Source of the DNA: Acidobacteriaceae bacterium
GTDB lineage: Bacteria; Acidobacteriota; Terriglobia; Bryobacterales; Bryobacteraceae
Reading direction: 5' to 3'
Assembly: GCA_019239585.1 (NCBI GenBank)
Contig: JAFAZU010000658.1
Span: forward strand, 1 to 8,194
DNA length: 8,194 nucleotides
Positions 1 through 7,027 of this stretch are shown piece by piece (the stretch's first letter is position 1; each line of letters begins with the position of its first letter). The notes below the pieces were generated by a model. It had not been told where the DNA came from and did no database searches. It worked only from the letters and a program-made list of their open reading frames with translations. The translations under genes were made by a program, and so were the position numbers.

Positions 1-2345
1 TTGGCCGGAATGCCGATGCCCGTGTCTTTGACGCGGAAATGCATCTCCACGCCGCTCTCTGTCAGACACTCAATCTCCACTTGCAAGCTGACTTCGCCCG
101 CCTTTGTGAACTTGAGAGCATTCCCTAGCAGATTGAGGAGAACTTGCCGCAAACGGCCGGGGTCTCCCGTCACATAACGAGGAGCTTGCGGGTCAATGCT
201 CCAGAACATGCGAAGTCCTTTACCAACGGCCTGCATCGCTAAGGGGGCAACCGCCTCGGACACAACGTCTTCCAGGCAGAAGGGGATACTTTCTAAAACC
301 AGCTTGCCCGCTTCCACCTTGGAGAAATCCAGAATGTCATTAATAATCGTGAGAAGCGCATCCGCCGAGCTCTTCACCATTTTCAGGTTCTCGCGCTGCT
401 CAGAGTCCAGCTCGCTTTGCAGCAACAGATCCGTCATGCCGAGAATTCCGTTCATGGGCGTTCGGATCTCATGGCTCATGTTGGCAAGAAATTCGCTTTT
501 CGATTCCGAAGCAGCTTTGGCCGACGCTAAGGCGTTGCCCAGTTCTTCCTCCGTGCGCTTGCGCTCAGAAATATCTTCACCCAGAGCAATCACTGCCGTG
601 CCGTTCCCGTTCGGGTCATGAATCACGGCATTAAACCAGGACACCAGGCGTATTGATCCGTCTCCAGCCCGGAGATGCTCCTGGTGCTTGGTACGGAGCG
701 TGTCACTGAAACCGACATCTGCCGGGGGCGCGTCGAGAACAGGACACGTTTCTGCGACAAAGTGCTTTCGCCAGTCGAGACCAATGACTTCCTGCGCGGA
801 ACGCCCCAGCAGCTTCAACAGCAATTCATTGCACGCCATTATGCGCCCATCGTGGCCGAGACTCAGGGCCAGCAACGGGACTTCATTTAAAGCCCGCTCG
901 AACACCCGCGCCGAGTTAATGAGCGCCTGTTTCTGGCGCTCAATTCGTTTCCGCTGCCAGCCAATCCAGGCAAACGCTCCCAGCGTGAGCAGAACTGTCA
1001 GGACCAGAACGAGCAGCGTGTGGCGGGCATTCCACCAGGACGGTTGCGCCAACACTCGCAGATCAAGAGGAGAGCGCGCGAGAATCTCAAACAACTCTTC
1101 ATCACCATTCTCATTTCTGTCAGCAACGCAGATACCCGTCACTTCCAGGGTGGAGCCGGGAAGCACGGGGAAAAAATCACCCCTTCCCTTTTGCAGTTTC
1201 ACTGGAAATACCGTACCCGTGTCGTTCAACAAAACCGTCTGTTCCACGCTTGTTTCAGCTAATCCGACTACTTGTCCGCGCATACGAACCAGTTGGCCGT
1301 CATAGGGAATGAAGAGTGCAGAATCTCTGGTTTCAATAATCTGACTGGCTCGGACGGACGGCGGCTCGCCTACGGCGCCTTTCCCAAGGACTCGGAAAAC
1401 CGCATTTTGCAGCTCGGGTGAGTAAGTTCCCTGCGAGGCAAATCCGGCAGCCTCTATGGCTGTGCCTGGTGCCACGCGCTCCGTCGTCTCGGCATGAAGG
1501 AGCAGGGTGAGATTGCCTGCTTCCAAATACAAAGCTCCTCCTGGTCCCTGGTAAGTAACAGTGCCGCGCACGCGTATCCGGTGATAAGGGCTCCGATCCC
1601 GGCCGAACTGCAACAGCCCATTCAGAGGCCGTAGCGGACCATCGAAAGGATCATCTCGGCCCGGCTTCTCAATGGCAACCTCCCGCAAGCTGGGAATAAA
1701 CATCCGCACTCCGACAAATTGCCGGTGGCCATTGTAGACGGTTCCACAAACACCCCGCAGCAGCGCTTCGGAATCCACCAAATGTCGGTAATCGCCTGAG
1801 TAGTCGAGAACCCGTGCGTTGACGGCGCCTTCACCCGTATCAACCGTGAGCGAAAGCACAGGACGGCCCCAGATTTGTTTCACCGCCGCCGCTCTTACTA
1901 CGCCCCGGAGCGCAATCCACTGACTGTCCTCAACACCCGCCGTCAACTCGCTTAAGCGGTAAATTCGTGCTTGGGGAAACGAGCTTCGGGAAAGAATTTG
2001 AACGCGGTTCGCATTGAGAGACGGCGCGAACCAGCCTGGTTCGCTTGTCGCCTCCAACTCGACAAAATCTCCAGCGTTGACCGGAGGGCTATGCTCACTG
2101 CGGTTCACCGAAATGCCCGCTGTCCCGTCCTGCAGGAAGAAGCTATCTTTATAGCCTGACAGCGTGGTAACGGTGCCGCGCACGCGAACCGGAAGCTTTC
2201 GGGCAGCATCTTCCGGCGTGAGTGACCGGATCTCTCGTATCGCAGTCACCTTCGGCGTTTGCCCGCAAACTCCTGATGAGGGCGCAAGGAGGGTAAAGAA
2301 GATGGATAAAGCTCGGAAACAAATTTGTCGGCCCGATACCCGCAA
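1..2345 (-). CDS. Membrane sensor histidine kinase with exported OB-like repeats, PAS, HisKA and ATPase domains (3' end outside window)
   Basis: Autophosphorylating sensor kinase of a two-component system, spanning the inner membrane. A single open frame runs from a TTG at 2345 through base 1 (781 complete codons), so the C-terminus is missing. Residues 1-30 form a signal peptide (MRVSGRQICF then a hydrophobic stretch). Residues about 40-440 are exported and contain four beta-rich modules marked by an 'RG' at residues 57, 148, 261 and 357; the first reads VRVRGTVTTL...FFLQDGTAGISV. A transmembrane helix lies at about 444-463, followed by a basic stretch, WQRKRIERQK. A PAS domain covers about 480-596 and ends DISERKRTEEEL. 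HisKA carries MSHEIRTPMNGILGM with phospho-acceptor His625. The ATPase domain shows its N box (LLNLLGNALKF, Asn742) and DTGIGIPA from Asp774. The TTG is the only usual start after the upstream in-frame TAG. This HisKA type is common in hybrid kinases, so receiver domains may follow; that is inference. The exported ligand is unknown. Confidence 0.93.
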   Translation of the reverse strand, partial: MRVSGRQICFRALSIFFTLLAPSSGVCGQTPKVTAIREIRSLTPEDAARKLPVRVRGTVTTLSGYKDSFFLQDGTAGISVNRSEHSPPVNAGDFVELEATSEPGWFAPSLNANRVQILSRSSFPQARIYRLSELTAGVEDSQWIALRGVVRAAAVKQIWGRPVLSLTVDTGEGAVNARVLDYSGDYRHLVDSEALLRGVCGTVYNGHRQFVGVRMFIPSLREVAIEKPGRDDPFDGPLRPLNGLLQFGRDRSPYHRIRVRGTVTYQGPGGALYLEAGNLTLLLHAETTERVAPGTAIEAAGFASQGTYSPELQNAVFRVLGKGAVGEPPSVRASQIIETRDSALFIPYDGQLVRMRGQVVGLAETSVEQTVLLNDTGTVFPVKLQKGRGDFFPVLPGSTLEVTGICVADRNENGDEELFEILARSPLDLRVLAQPSWWNARHTLLVLVLTVLLTLGAFAWIGWQRKRIERQKQALINSARVFERALNEVPLLALSLGHDGRIMACNELLLKLLGRSAQEVIGLDWRKHFVAETCPVLDAPPADVGFSDTLRTKHQEHLRAGDGSIRLVSWFNAVIHDPNGNGTAVIALGEDISERKRTEEELGNALASAKAASESKSEFLANMSHEIRTPMNGILGMTDLLLQSELDSEQRENLKMVKSSADALLTIINDILDFSKVEAGKLVLESIPFCLEDVVSEAVAPLAMQAVGKGLRMFWSIDPQAPRYVTGDPGRLRQVLLNLLGNALKFTKAGEVSLQVEIECLTESGVEMHFRVKDTGIGIPA

Positions 2346-2358
2346 CGGTGAAAAATAA

Positions 2359-2370
2359 CCCTCTCTCCTC
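2359..2370 (-). promoter_or_regulatory. Purine-rich Shine-Dalgarno-like stretch before the kinase TTG start
   Basis: On the minus strand this reads GAGGAGAGAGGG, between the hypA stop codon and the kinase start. The nearest core (GAGGG) is 13 nt from the TTG and the AGGAG core is 19 nt away, both longer than ideal. It supports this start mainly because no ATG or GTG lies closer in frame. It is the only clear Shine-Dalgarno-like sequence I saw in the window. Confidence 0.45.
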
Positions 2371-2378
2371 TATATCGT

Positions 2379-2942
2379 TTAAGGGGCCCGGAGAGTAGAG
2401 GTAGGAAGGGCTAAATCTCTTCGATAAATGAGCTGGTACTTAACAGGCTGAGGCAGTTCATTGCTCGTAATGGTGACATCCATCATCAGCAGACCGCCGT
2501 CGGATGAAAGCGTAAAGCGATTCTCGCGCCAGCCCTGCTTGGCCTCAAAAATCTGCCGGAGCGCCTGCTGTCCCGGTATCAGACGAACACGGACCGTTTC
2601 TCCATCCGGAGCCTTCCAGGGTACTGCCGCTCCCGACAAGGGCAGGAGCAGTGGCGGTTCTCCCGCCAGACTGGTGCGGAAAAATTCGCCGCTTCTCTCC
2701 ATGGAAAACGAAGGATACAGAATCGTTTTCTGACGAAGCAGCCGCCGCGCGATGGGCCGAACGAAGAAATTCATGTTCTCAGTGGCCCGCTCAATCGCTC
2801 GCCGGATATCCTCGCTCTGGTCTCTGAGGAGCACGTAGTGACCGGCAAACCGGTCAAGGAGGGGGAAATCGGAAGCTTCACCAACCATTCTGCCCAGCAA
2901 AAGCCCTAGAGCGACGGCAAAATTTCTCCGGTTGCAATACAT
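2379..2942 (-). CDS. Secreted protein of unknown family, hypA (paralogue of the 6260-6808 protein)
   Basis: I do not recognise this 187-residue protein as a named family. It starts at an ATG with a short basic and hydrophobic leader (NRRNFAVALGLLLG), compatible with a signal peptide, so export is likely. The mature part has an N-terminal block FAGHYVLLRDQSEDIRRAIE, a central SGAAVPWKAP, and a C-terminal run of alternating hydrophobic residues (LMMDVTI...PVKYQLIYRR) that suggests beta strands. About half of the positions match the paralogue beyond the receptor gene, including FAG-YVLLRD-SED, PLSG, WKAP, FEAK and LP-PV-Y. It ends 33 bp before the kinase gene on the same strand, so co-transcription and a role near the kinase's exported domain are plausible. 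That link is inference. A lipocalin-like beta barrel is one possible fold, held at low confidence. Confidence 0.8.
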   Translation of the reverse strand: MYCNRRNFAVALGLLLGRMVGEASDFPLLDRFAGHYVLLRDQSEDIRRAIERATENMNFFVRPIARRLLRQKTILYPSFSMERSGEFFRTSLAGEPPLLLPLSGAAVPWKAPDGETVRVRLIPGQQALRQIFEAKQGWRENRFTLSSDGGLLMMDVTITSNELPQPVKYQLIYRRDLALPTSTLRAP

Positions 2943-2999
2943 TCGTAATTCAAATTTTAATTTGGGTCGCTATCCTGACGGCAACTCTCGCAACTTCCT
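2943..2999. promoter_or_regulatory. Divergent promoter region between hypA and the receptor gene
   Basis: These 57 bp are the only space for transcription starts in both directions. The segment contains an AT-rich inverted repeat at 2952-2963 (arms AAATT/AATTT around TT). A weak plus-strand promoter candidate is TTCAAA at 2949-2954, then 16 bp, then TATCCT at 2971-2976. On the minus strand TTGCCG (2984-2979) is a possible -35 with only a poor -10. Neither start codon has a clear Shine-Dalgarno sequence. That the region is regulatory follows from gene layout; the individual boxes are guesses. Confidence 0.35.
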
Positions 3000-5900
3000 A
3001 TGTGGAATCCAACTTCAAAATCCTGTTTACTCTTCGTGTGTCTGGCGATCTCGACACAACAACTCTTTGCGCAAGCAGGCGTGGCCTCACTTAGCGGCCG
3101 CGTGCTGGACCCTTCCACCGCGATTGTATCCGGCGCGACCGTGACCGCCACCAACCAGGGAACAAAGATCACCCGCACCACTGTCACCGACAACTCCGGT
3201 TACTATAATTTCCCAAGCCTGCCCATCGGCCCAACCATCGTCTCCGTGGAACAGCCCGGATTTGAAAAGGCGGAACAAACCGTTCTGCTCGACCCCTCGG
3301 AAAAAGCCCGGCAGGATTTTCAGTTAACCGTCGCCGGAGCCGCCTCGGAAATCCAAGTTGTAGATGCCACGCCGGAGATCTCTCTGAACGACGCCTCTAT
3401 CGGCACTACCGTCAGTAACGAAACCATCATCAGCACTCCGCTCTTCCAACGCAATTGGGACGATCTGATCCGCCTCATTCCCGGCGTGCAAGCCCAGCGC
3501 TACACCGAGCAAAGCGGAGGCACCGCATCCGGACGCACCGGCAGCTTCAATATTCACGGCATCGACTCCACCCAGAACAATTTCATTCTGGACGGCATTG
3601 ACAACAACACGTTTTCGGAAAACGTTCAGGAGCTAAGCACGCAGGCCTCGCGCCCTTCCGTCGATGTCATCGGCGAATTTAAGTTGATTAGCAATCCCTA
3701 CACCGCCGAGTACGGCCGCAGCCCCGGCGCGGTCGTGGACGTCACCACCAAAGGCGGCACCAACGAATTCCATGGCCTGCTCTTTGAATACCTCCGCAAC
3801 CGCGTTCTCGACGCCAACGACTTCTTCTCGAACCGGACGCACCAGCCTAAGCCCGCCAACGTGCAAAACCAATTTGGCGGGAACTTCAGCGCGCCGGTCG
3901 TCAAAAACAAGCTCTTCGGCTTCTTCAACTATGAAGGCACCCGCATCCGGCGCGGCATTACACGTATTGCCACCGTGCCTCTGCCTAACGAACGCATTGG
4001 GGATTTCAGTTCCGCCGCCGCTTCCGCCAATGGCGTGACATATCCCAAGGTCGTCGACCCGGCAACCAACATTCAATTCCCCAACAACGTTGTTCCCGCG
4101 AGCCTCATTGACCCCTACGGCCAGAAACTGCTGAACCTGTTCCCGCTTCCCAATCAGCGCGGCCTGGTCAGTAACATCAACAATTTTGCGCGCACCGGCG
4201 CTCTCGTGGACGATACCGACAGCTACGACGCCCGCGTCGATTGGAACTCCAATGAAAAGAACCTGGTCTTCGTCCGCTACACCGGTTCCGACCGCATCCG
4301 CGACATTCCCGGCTATCTCGGAGGCATCGCTGACGGTACCAGCACCTCCGCCTGGGGCAACGCCACGCTGAAATCCTACAGCGCCGTCCTAGGCTGGACC
4401 CACATCTTCGGGCCGCAGGTGGTCAACGACTTCCGATTAGGTTTCGTCCGCAATTTCGCCTACGATCAACAGCAACCCTTCGGCTTAAACAAAACATCTG
4501 ACTACGTTCCCGGCGTGCCCGACAACCCTGCTGTTGCGGGCGGTGTCTCCCAAACCAGTTTCACCGGCTTCGGCTTTATCGGCTCCCCCGACTACCTGCC
4601 CAAGCAGCAAGTTCCGCAGCAATTCCAATACACCGACGTCCTCTCCTGGAACCGTGGCGCGCACTCGCTCCGCTTCGGCGTCGATGTCCGCGCCCCTATG
4701 CGCAATCTGTACCAGGATCAGGCTTCTACGCGTGGCTCGCTCACCTTTAACGGGGGCTTTAGCGGTCAGCCCTATGCCGACGCTCTTCTCGGCTATGTTT
4801 ATCAGGGCACGCTGAACAACGTCTTCTTCGTGGACCAGCGCCTCTGGATGACTTCCGGTTTCGTGCAGGACGATTGGAAAATCACTCCTAAACTGACGCT
4901 CAATCTCGGCCTGCGCTACGACTTCGCCACGCCCGTTTACGAAGGAAAAAACCAGCAGGCGAACTTCATAGCGGCCAATGGCGGCTCGCTGATTTATGCG
5001 AAAGACGGTTCACTCGAAGACCGCACTCTCGTCAAAGTCAACACCAAGAACTTCGCGCCGCGCTTCGGCCTGGCTTACGCTCTGAACGATAAAACCGTGC
5101 TGCGCGGTGGCTACGGCATCTACAACCTGCTGTTCCAGCGCGCGGGCAGCGAGAACCAGTTGGCGCTCAACCCGCCCTACCTCCGCCAAACAACTCTTCT
5201 GTCCAACAAAAACCAGCCCGCCTTTCTGCTGCGTAACGGCTTCCCGCCGAACCTGCTCGACCCTGCCAACATCAATCTGGCCAATTCCCATATCCGCACG
5301 GTAGACCCGAACTCTCCCACGCCTTACGTCCAGCAATGGAGCTTCGGCTTTCAGCGCCAACTGCCCGGTCAATTCGTTTTCACCACAGACTACGTCGGCA
5401 CGAAGTCAACCCACCTGGACCTGATCTACAACCTGAATCAACTTGTCAGCGGCGTTCTTCCTTATCAAAGGTTCGGCTACGTTGAATATCAGCAATCGGT
5501 AGGGAACGGAAGCTACAACGGCCTGGAAACATCCGTGCAGCGCCGCTTCACCAACGGCCTTTCGGTGAATGCCGCCTATACCTGGTCGAAGAGCATCCAA
5601 ACCGCCTACGGCCAGTACTTCACACGCGGCCTCAGCGGCTTCGACGTTCCGCACCGTTTTGTCTTCAGCTATGTCTACGAATTGCCATTCGGCAGAAACA
5701 AGCCGCTGCTCTCCACCGGCCTCGGCGCAGCGCTTCTCGGCGGCTGGCGCAGTTCGGGCGTCTACACCTACTCCACCGGACTTCCCTTCTCCGTGACTTC
5801 CGGCGGCAACTACAACACCGCCATCGACCCCTTCGGAGCCACGACCGCCTACCCGAACGTGATCGGCACTCCACAAACTGTCGGCAGCATCGACTGCTGG

Positions 5901-6227
5901 TTCTATATCTCCACTAACCGTGCCTGCCGTGGGCTTGCGCCGAACACGTCCGACGCTTTCCGGCTCGCACCAAGCGGCCAGTTCGGCAACGCGGGAGTGA
6001 ACATCCTACGCGGTCCGCACGCCACGGTCTTTGACTTCTCGCTCATGCGCGATTTTTCTCTGACCGAACGCGCCAACCTGCAATTCCGCTGGGAGGTCTT
6101 CAACCTGACGAACACGCCCATGTTCTCGCTACCGAGCTCGGCGCTCACCTCCGGCAGCGTTGGCACCATCACCTCACTCGCTGGCGACCCGCGCGTCATG
6201 CAAGCCGCCCTGCGCTTCTCGTTCTAA
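3000..6227 (+). CDS. Oar-like TonB-dependent outer membrane receptor with carboxypeptidase-regulatory-like domain
   Basis: Outer-membrane transporter or adhesin-like receptor of 1,075 residues, driven by TonB/ExbBD in this family; the substrate cannot be read from sequence. The signal peptide covers residues 1 to about 26 (ending LFAQA). Residues about 27-113 are a carboxypeptidase-regulatory-like beta domain (SLSGRVLDPS...SGATVTATN...GYYNFPSLPIG). A TonB-box-like segment, EIQVVDATPEI, follows near residue 117. The plug contains NWDDLIRLIPGV near 152 and FILDGIDNN near 195. The barrel begins around GGTNEFHGLLFEYLRN near 252. Later hallmarks are GFDVPHRFVFSYVYELPFGRN and GGWRSSGVYTYSTGLPF. The protein ends in LRFSF, an aromatic-terminated outer-membrane assembly signal. 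Length is normal for acidobacterial members and the frame is intact. No SusD-like partner or degradative enzyme is adjacent, so it is not a visible polysaccharide locus. It is divergent from hypA and convergent with hypB. Confidence 0.95.
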   Translation: MWNPTSKSCLLFVCLAISTQQLFAQAGVASLSGRVLDPSTAIVSGATVTATNQGTKITRTTVTDNSGYYNFPSLPIGPTIVSVEQPGFEKAEQTVLLDPSEKARQDFQLTVAGAASEIQVVDATPEISLNDASIGTTVSNETIISTPLFQRNWDDLIRLIPGVQAQRYTEQSGGTASGRTGSFNIHGIDSTQNNFILDGIDNNTFSENVQELSTQASRPSVDVIGEFKLISNPYTAEYGRSPGAVVDVTTKGGTNEFHGLLFEYLRNRVLDANDFFSNRTHQPKPANVQNQFGGNFSAPVVKNKLFGFFNYEGTRIRRGITRIATVPLPNERIGDFSSAAASANGVTYPKVVDPATNIQFPNNVVPASLIDPYGQKLLNLFPLPNQRGLVSNINNFARTGALVDDTDSYDARVDWNSNEKNLVFVRYTGSDRIRDIPGYLGGIADGTSTSAWGNATLKSYSAVLGWTHIFGPQVVNDFRLGFVRNFAYDQQQPFGLNKTSDYVPGVPDNPAVAGGVSQTSFTGFGFIGSPDYLPKQQVPQQFQYTDVLSWNRGAHSLRFGVDVRAPMRNLYQDQASTRGSLTFNGGFSGQPYADALLGYVYQGTLNNVFFVDQRLWMTSGFVQDDWKITPKLTLNLGLRYDFATPVYEGKNQQANFIAANGGSLIYAKDGSLEDRTLVKVNTKNFAPRFGLAYALNDKTVLRGGYGIYNLLFQRAGSENQLALNPPYLRQTTLLSNKNQPAFLLRNGFPPNLLDPANINLANSHIRTVDPNSPTPYVQQWSFGFQRQLPGQFVFTTDYVGTKSTHLDLIYNLNQLVSGVLPYQRFGYVEYQQSVGNGSYNGLETSVQRRFTNGLSVNAAYTWSKSIQTAYGQYFTRGLSGFDVPHRFVFSYVYELPFGRNKPLLSTGLGAALLGGWRSSGVYTYSTGLPFSVTSGGNYNTAIDPFGATTAYPNVIGTPQTVGSIDCWFYISTNRACRGLAPNTSDAFRLAPSGQFGNAGVNILRGPHATVFDFSLMRDFSLTERANLQFRWEVFNLTNTPMFSLPSSALTSGSVGTITSLAGDPRVMQAALRFSF

Positions 6228-6259
6228 CAGAGCCGCGAACGAAGTGACCGGCCTAATTT

Positions 6260-6808
6260 CTAAGCCCGTCGATACACCAACCGGTACTCGACAGGTTCGG
6301 GCAGTTCTTCACTGATCATTCGGATCTCTACAACTAAAACCTGGCGGTCGGGCGAGAGTTGAAAATGGCTCTCGCACCGGCCGCGCTTCGCTTCAAAAAC
6401 CTCGACCAGTTCCGTGCCAAGCTGCAAATGCGCCCGTACTATTTCGCCGAAAGGAGCCTTCCACAGAACGGGCGATCCCGATAAAGGCAATGACAAACTC
6501 CCTTTGTCGGCCAAAATGGTCCTGAGACTCTCTCCTGCCCTCCCCATTACGAATGATGAATAAGCAACCGCTCTCTGGCGAAGTTGCCACCGCACCATAG
6601 CCCGGCGCACAAAACTGACCGTGCTGGTAGCCCGATTAATTGCCTGTTTCAAATCCTCGCTCGGATCCCTGAGCAGAACATAACGGCCCGCAAACTGATC
6701 CACTTGGGAAACATGAAACGGGGCATTGTCGGTCATTACGCCGGGAAGAGATCCCCAAGCCGTCAACATAGCAGCCAAAGTCAAACGTAATGCCAAACCA
6801 CTAAACAT
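6260..6808 (-). CDS. Secreted protein of unknown family, hypB (paralogue of the 2379-2942 protein)
   Basis: This 182-residue protein of unrecognised family starts at ATG 6808 with a hydrophobic leader (MFSGLALRLTLAAMLTAWG), consistent with export. The mature part keeps the blocks of its paralogue: DQFAGRYVLLRDPSEDLKQA, a central LRQ...Y-SF-M--GE--RT, PLSGSPVLWKAP, VFEAK, and a C-terminal ELPEPVEYRLVYRR. A hand alignment gives about 75 identical positions of 148, with one single-residue gap. The C-terminal half looks beta-rich. The gene converges on the receptor with only 32 bp between stop codons (6228-6259), where I see no convincing terminator hairpin. No same-strand partner lies next to it, unlike its paralogue beside the kinase. 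Function is unknown; a periplasmic or surface accessory role near the receptor is inference from position. Confidence 0.8.
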   Translation of the reverse strand: MFSGLALRLTLAAMLTAWGSLPGVMTDNAPFHVSQVDQFAGRYVLLRDPSEDLKQAINRATSTVSFVRRAMVRWQLRQRAVAYSSFVMGRAGESLRTILADKGSLSLPLSGSPVLWKAPFGEIVRAHLQLGTELVEVFEAKRGRCESHFQLSPDRQVLVVEIRMISEELPEPVEYRLVYRRA

Positions 6809-6910
6809 AGACCATACACTTTGACTGGTACAGCTTAATAAACGTTACTGCTGGAGGTAAGTTGGGCCACAATCCGTCAGCATAGCCTGGCCAACATTTC
6901 AACAAACGTT
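6809..6910. promoter_or_regulatory. Intergenic region with repeated AAACGTTAC and an inverted repeat
   Basis: This gap lies between the hypB start (minus strand) and the toxin-antitoxin cassette (plus strand). The 9-mer AAACGTTAC occurs at 6840-6848 and again at 6904-6912, with the palindromic core AACGTT. Between the two copies is an imperfect inverted repeat, TTGGGCCA (6862-6869) and TGGCCAA (6888-6894), separated by 18 nt. TTGACT at 6821-6826 could be a plus-strand -35 box, but no good -10 follows. The paired sites could be operators for the cassette or hypB, but no regulator is encoded alongside and the short motifs may be chance. Confidence 0.25.
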
Positions 6911-6998
6911 ACAATCAAGTTTTCATGACACGCCATAGTGTCGAAATCACCCCCAACCACCCTGTTATTCGGGAATATCAACGCTCGCTAGCCGCCAT
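6911..6998 (+). repeat. 88-bp direct repeat, upstream copy
   Basis: Matches 7741-7828 at 81 of 88 positions without gaps, exactly 830 bp apart. It contains 14 bp of leader plus codons 1-24 and two bases of the next codon of the restriction gene. Five of the seven differences are transitions. The 10 bp just upstream also agree at 6 of 10, with only transitions, so the homology may extend further left in degraded form. Confidence 0.93.
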
Positions 6999-7017
6999 AT
7001 GGAATTGGCAGCATTAG
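6925..7017 (+). pseudogene. Truncated 5' copy of the downstream restriction gene (30 codons)
   Basis: An ATG at 6925 opens MTRHSVEITPNHPVIREYQ, the same as the start of the gene at 7755 except His for Arg at residue 4. Similarity runs through residue 22 (RSL) and is lost at codon 25. The frame then continues through six unrelated codons to TAG at 7015-7017. The leader ACAATCAA(G/A)TTTTC before the ATG is shared by both copies. Three of the four silent or replaced codons inside the aligned part after residue 4 are silent (Val14, Ile15, Leu22). The stop is 10 nt before the antitoxin GTG, so if translated this fragment could serve as a leader peptide coupled to the antitoxin. That role is inference. 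Confidence 0.8.
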
Positions 7018-7027
7018 AATAGTTGAT

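Noticed and set aside
196..1305. Plus-strand open frames of up to 205 codons
   Set aside because: They lie antisense to the kinase, whose minus-strand frame has clear PAS, HisKA and ATPase motifs. Their products are Ser/Arg-rich with no recognisable domain.
1622..1843. Minus-strand 73-codon frame
   Set aside because: It is in a different frame from the continuous kinase reading frame covering the same bases and shows no motif.
2461..2733. Plus-strand 90-codon frame
   Set aside because: It is antisense to hypA, which has a leader peptide and a clear paralogue supporting its frame.
3633..4076. Minus-strand frames inside the receptor (for example 147 codons here, 156 codons at 5406-5876)
   Set aside because: They are shadows of the GC-rich receptor gene, whose plus-strand frame is intact and matches its family from signal peptide to the terminal Phe.
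3000..6227. SusC of a SusC/SusD polysaccharide utilisation locus
   Set aside because: No SusD-like lipoprotein, glycoside hydrolase or related gene is adjacent, and the N-terminal domain and barrel motifs fit the Oar-like group better.
6228..6259. Bidirectional terminator between the convergent receptor and hypB genes
   Set aside because: Only a 3-bp GGC/GCC pairing is apparent and there is no T run on either strand.
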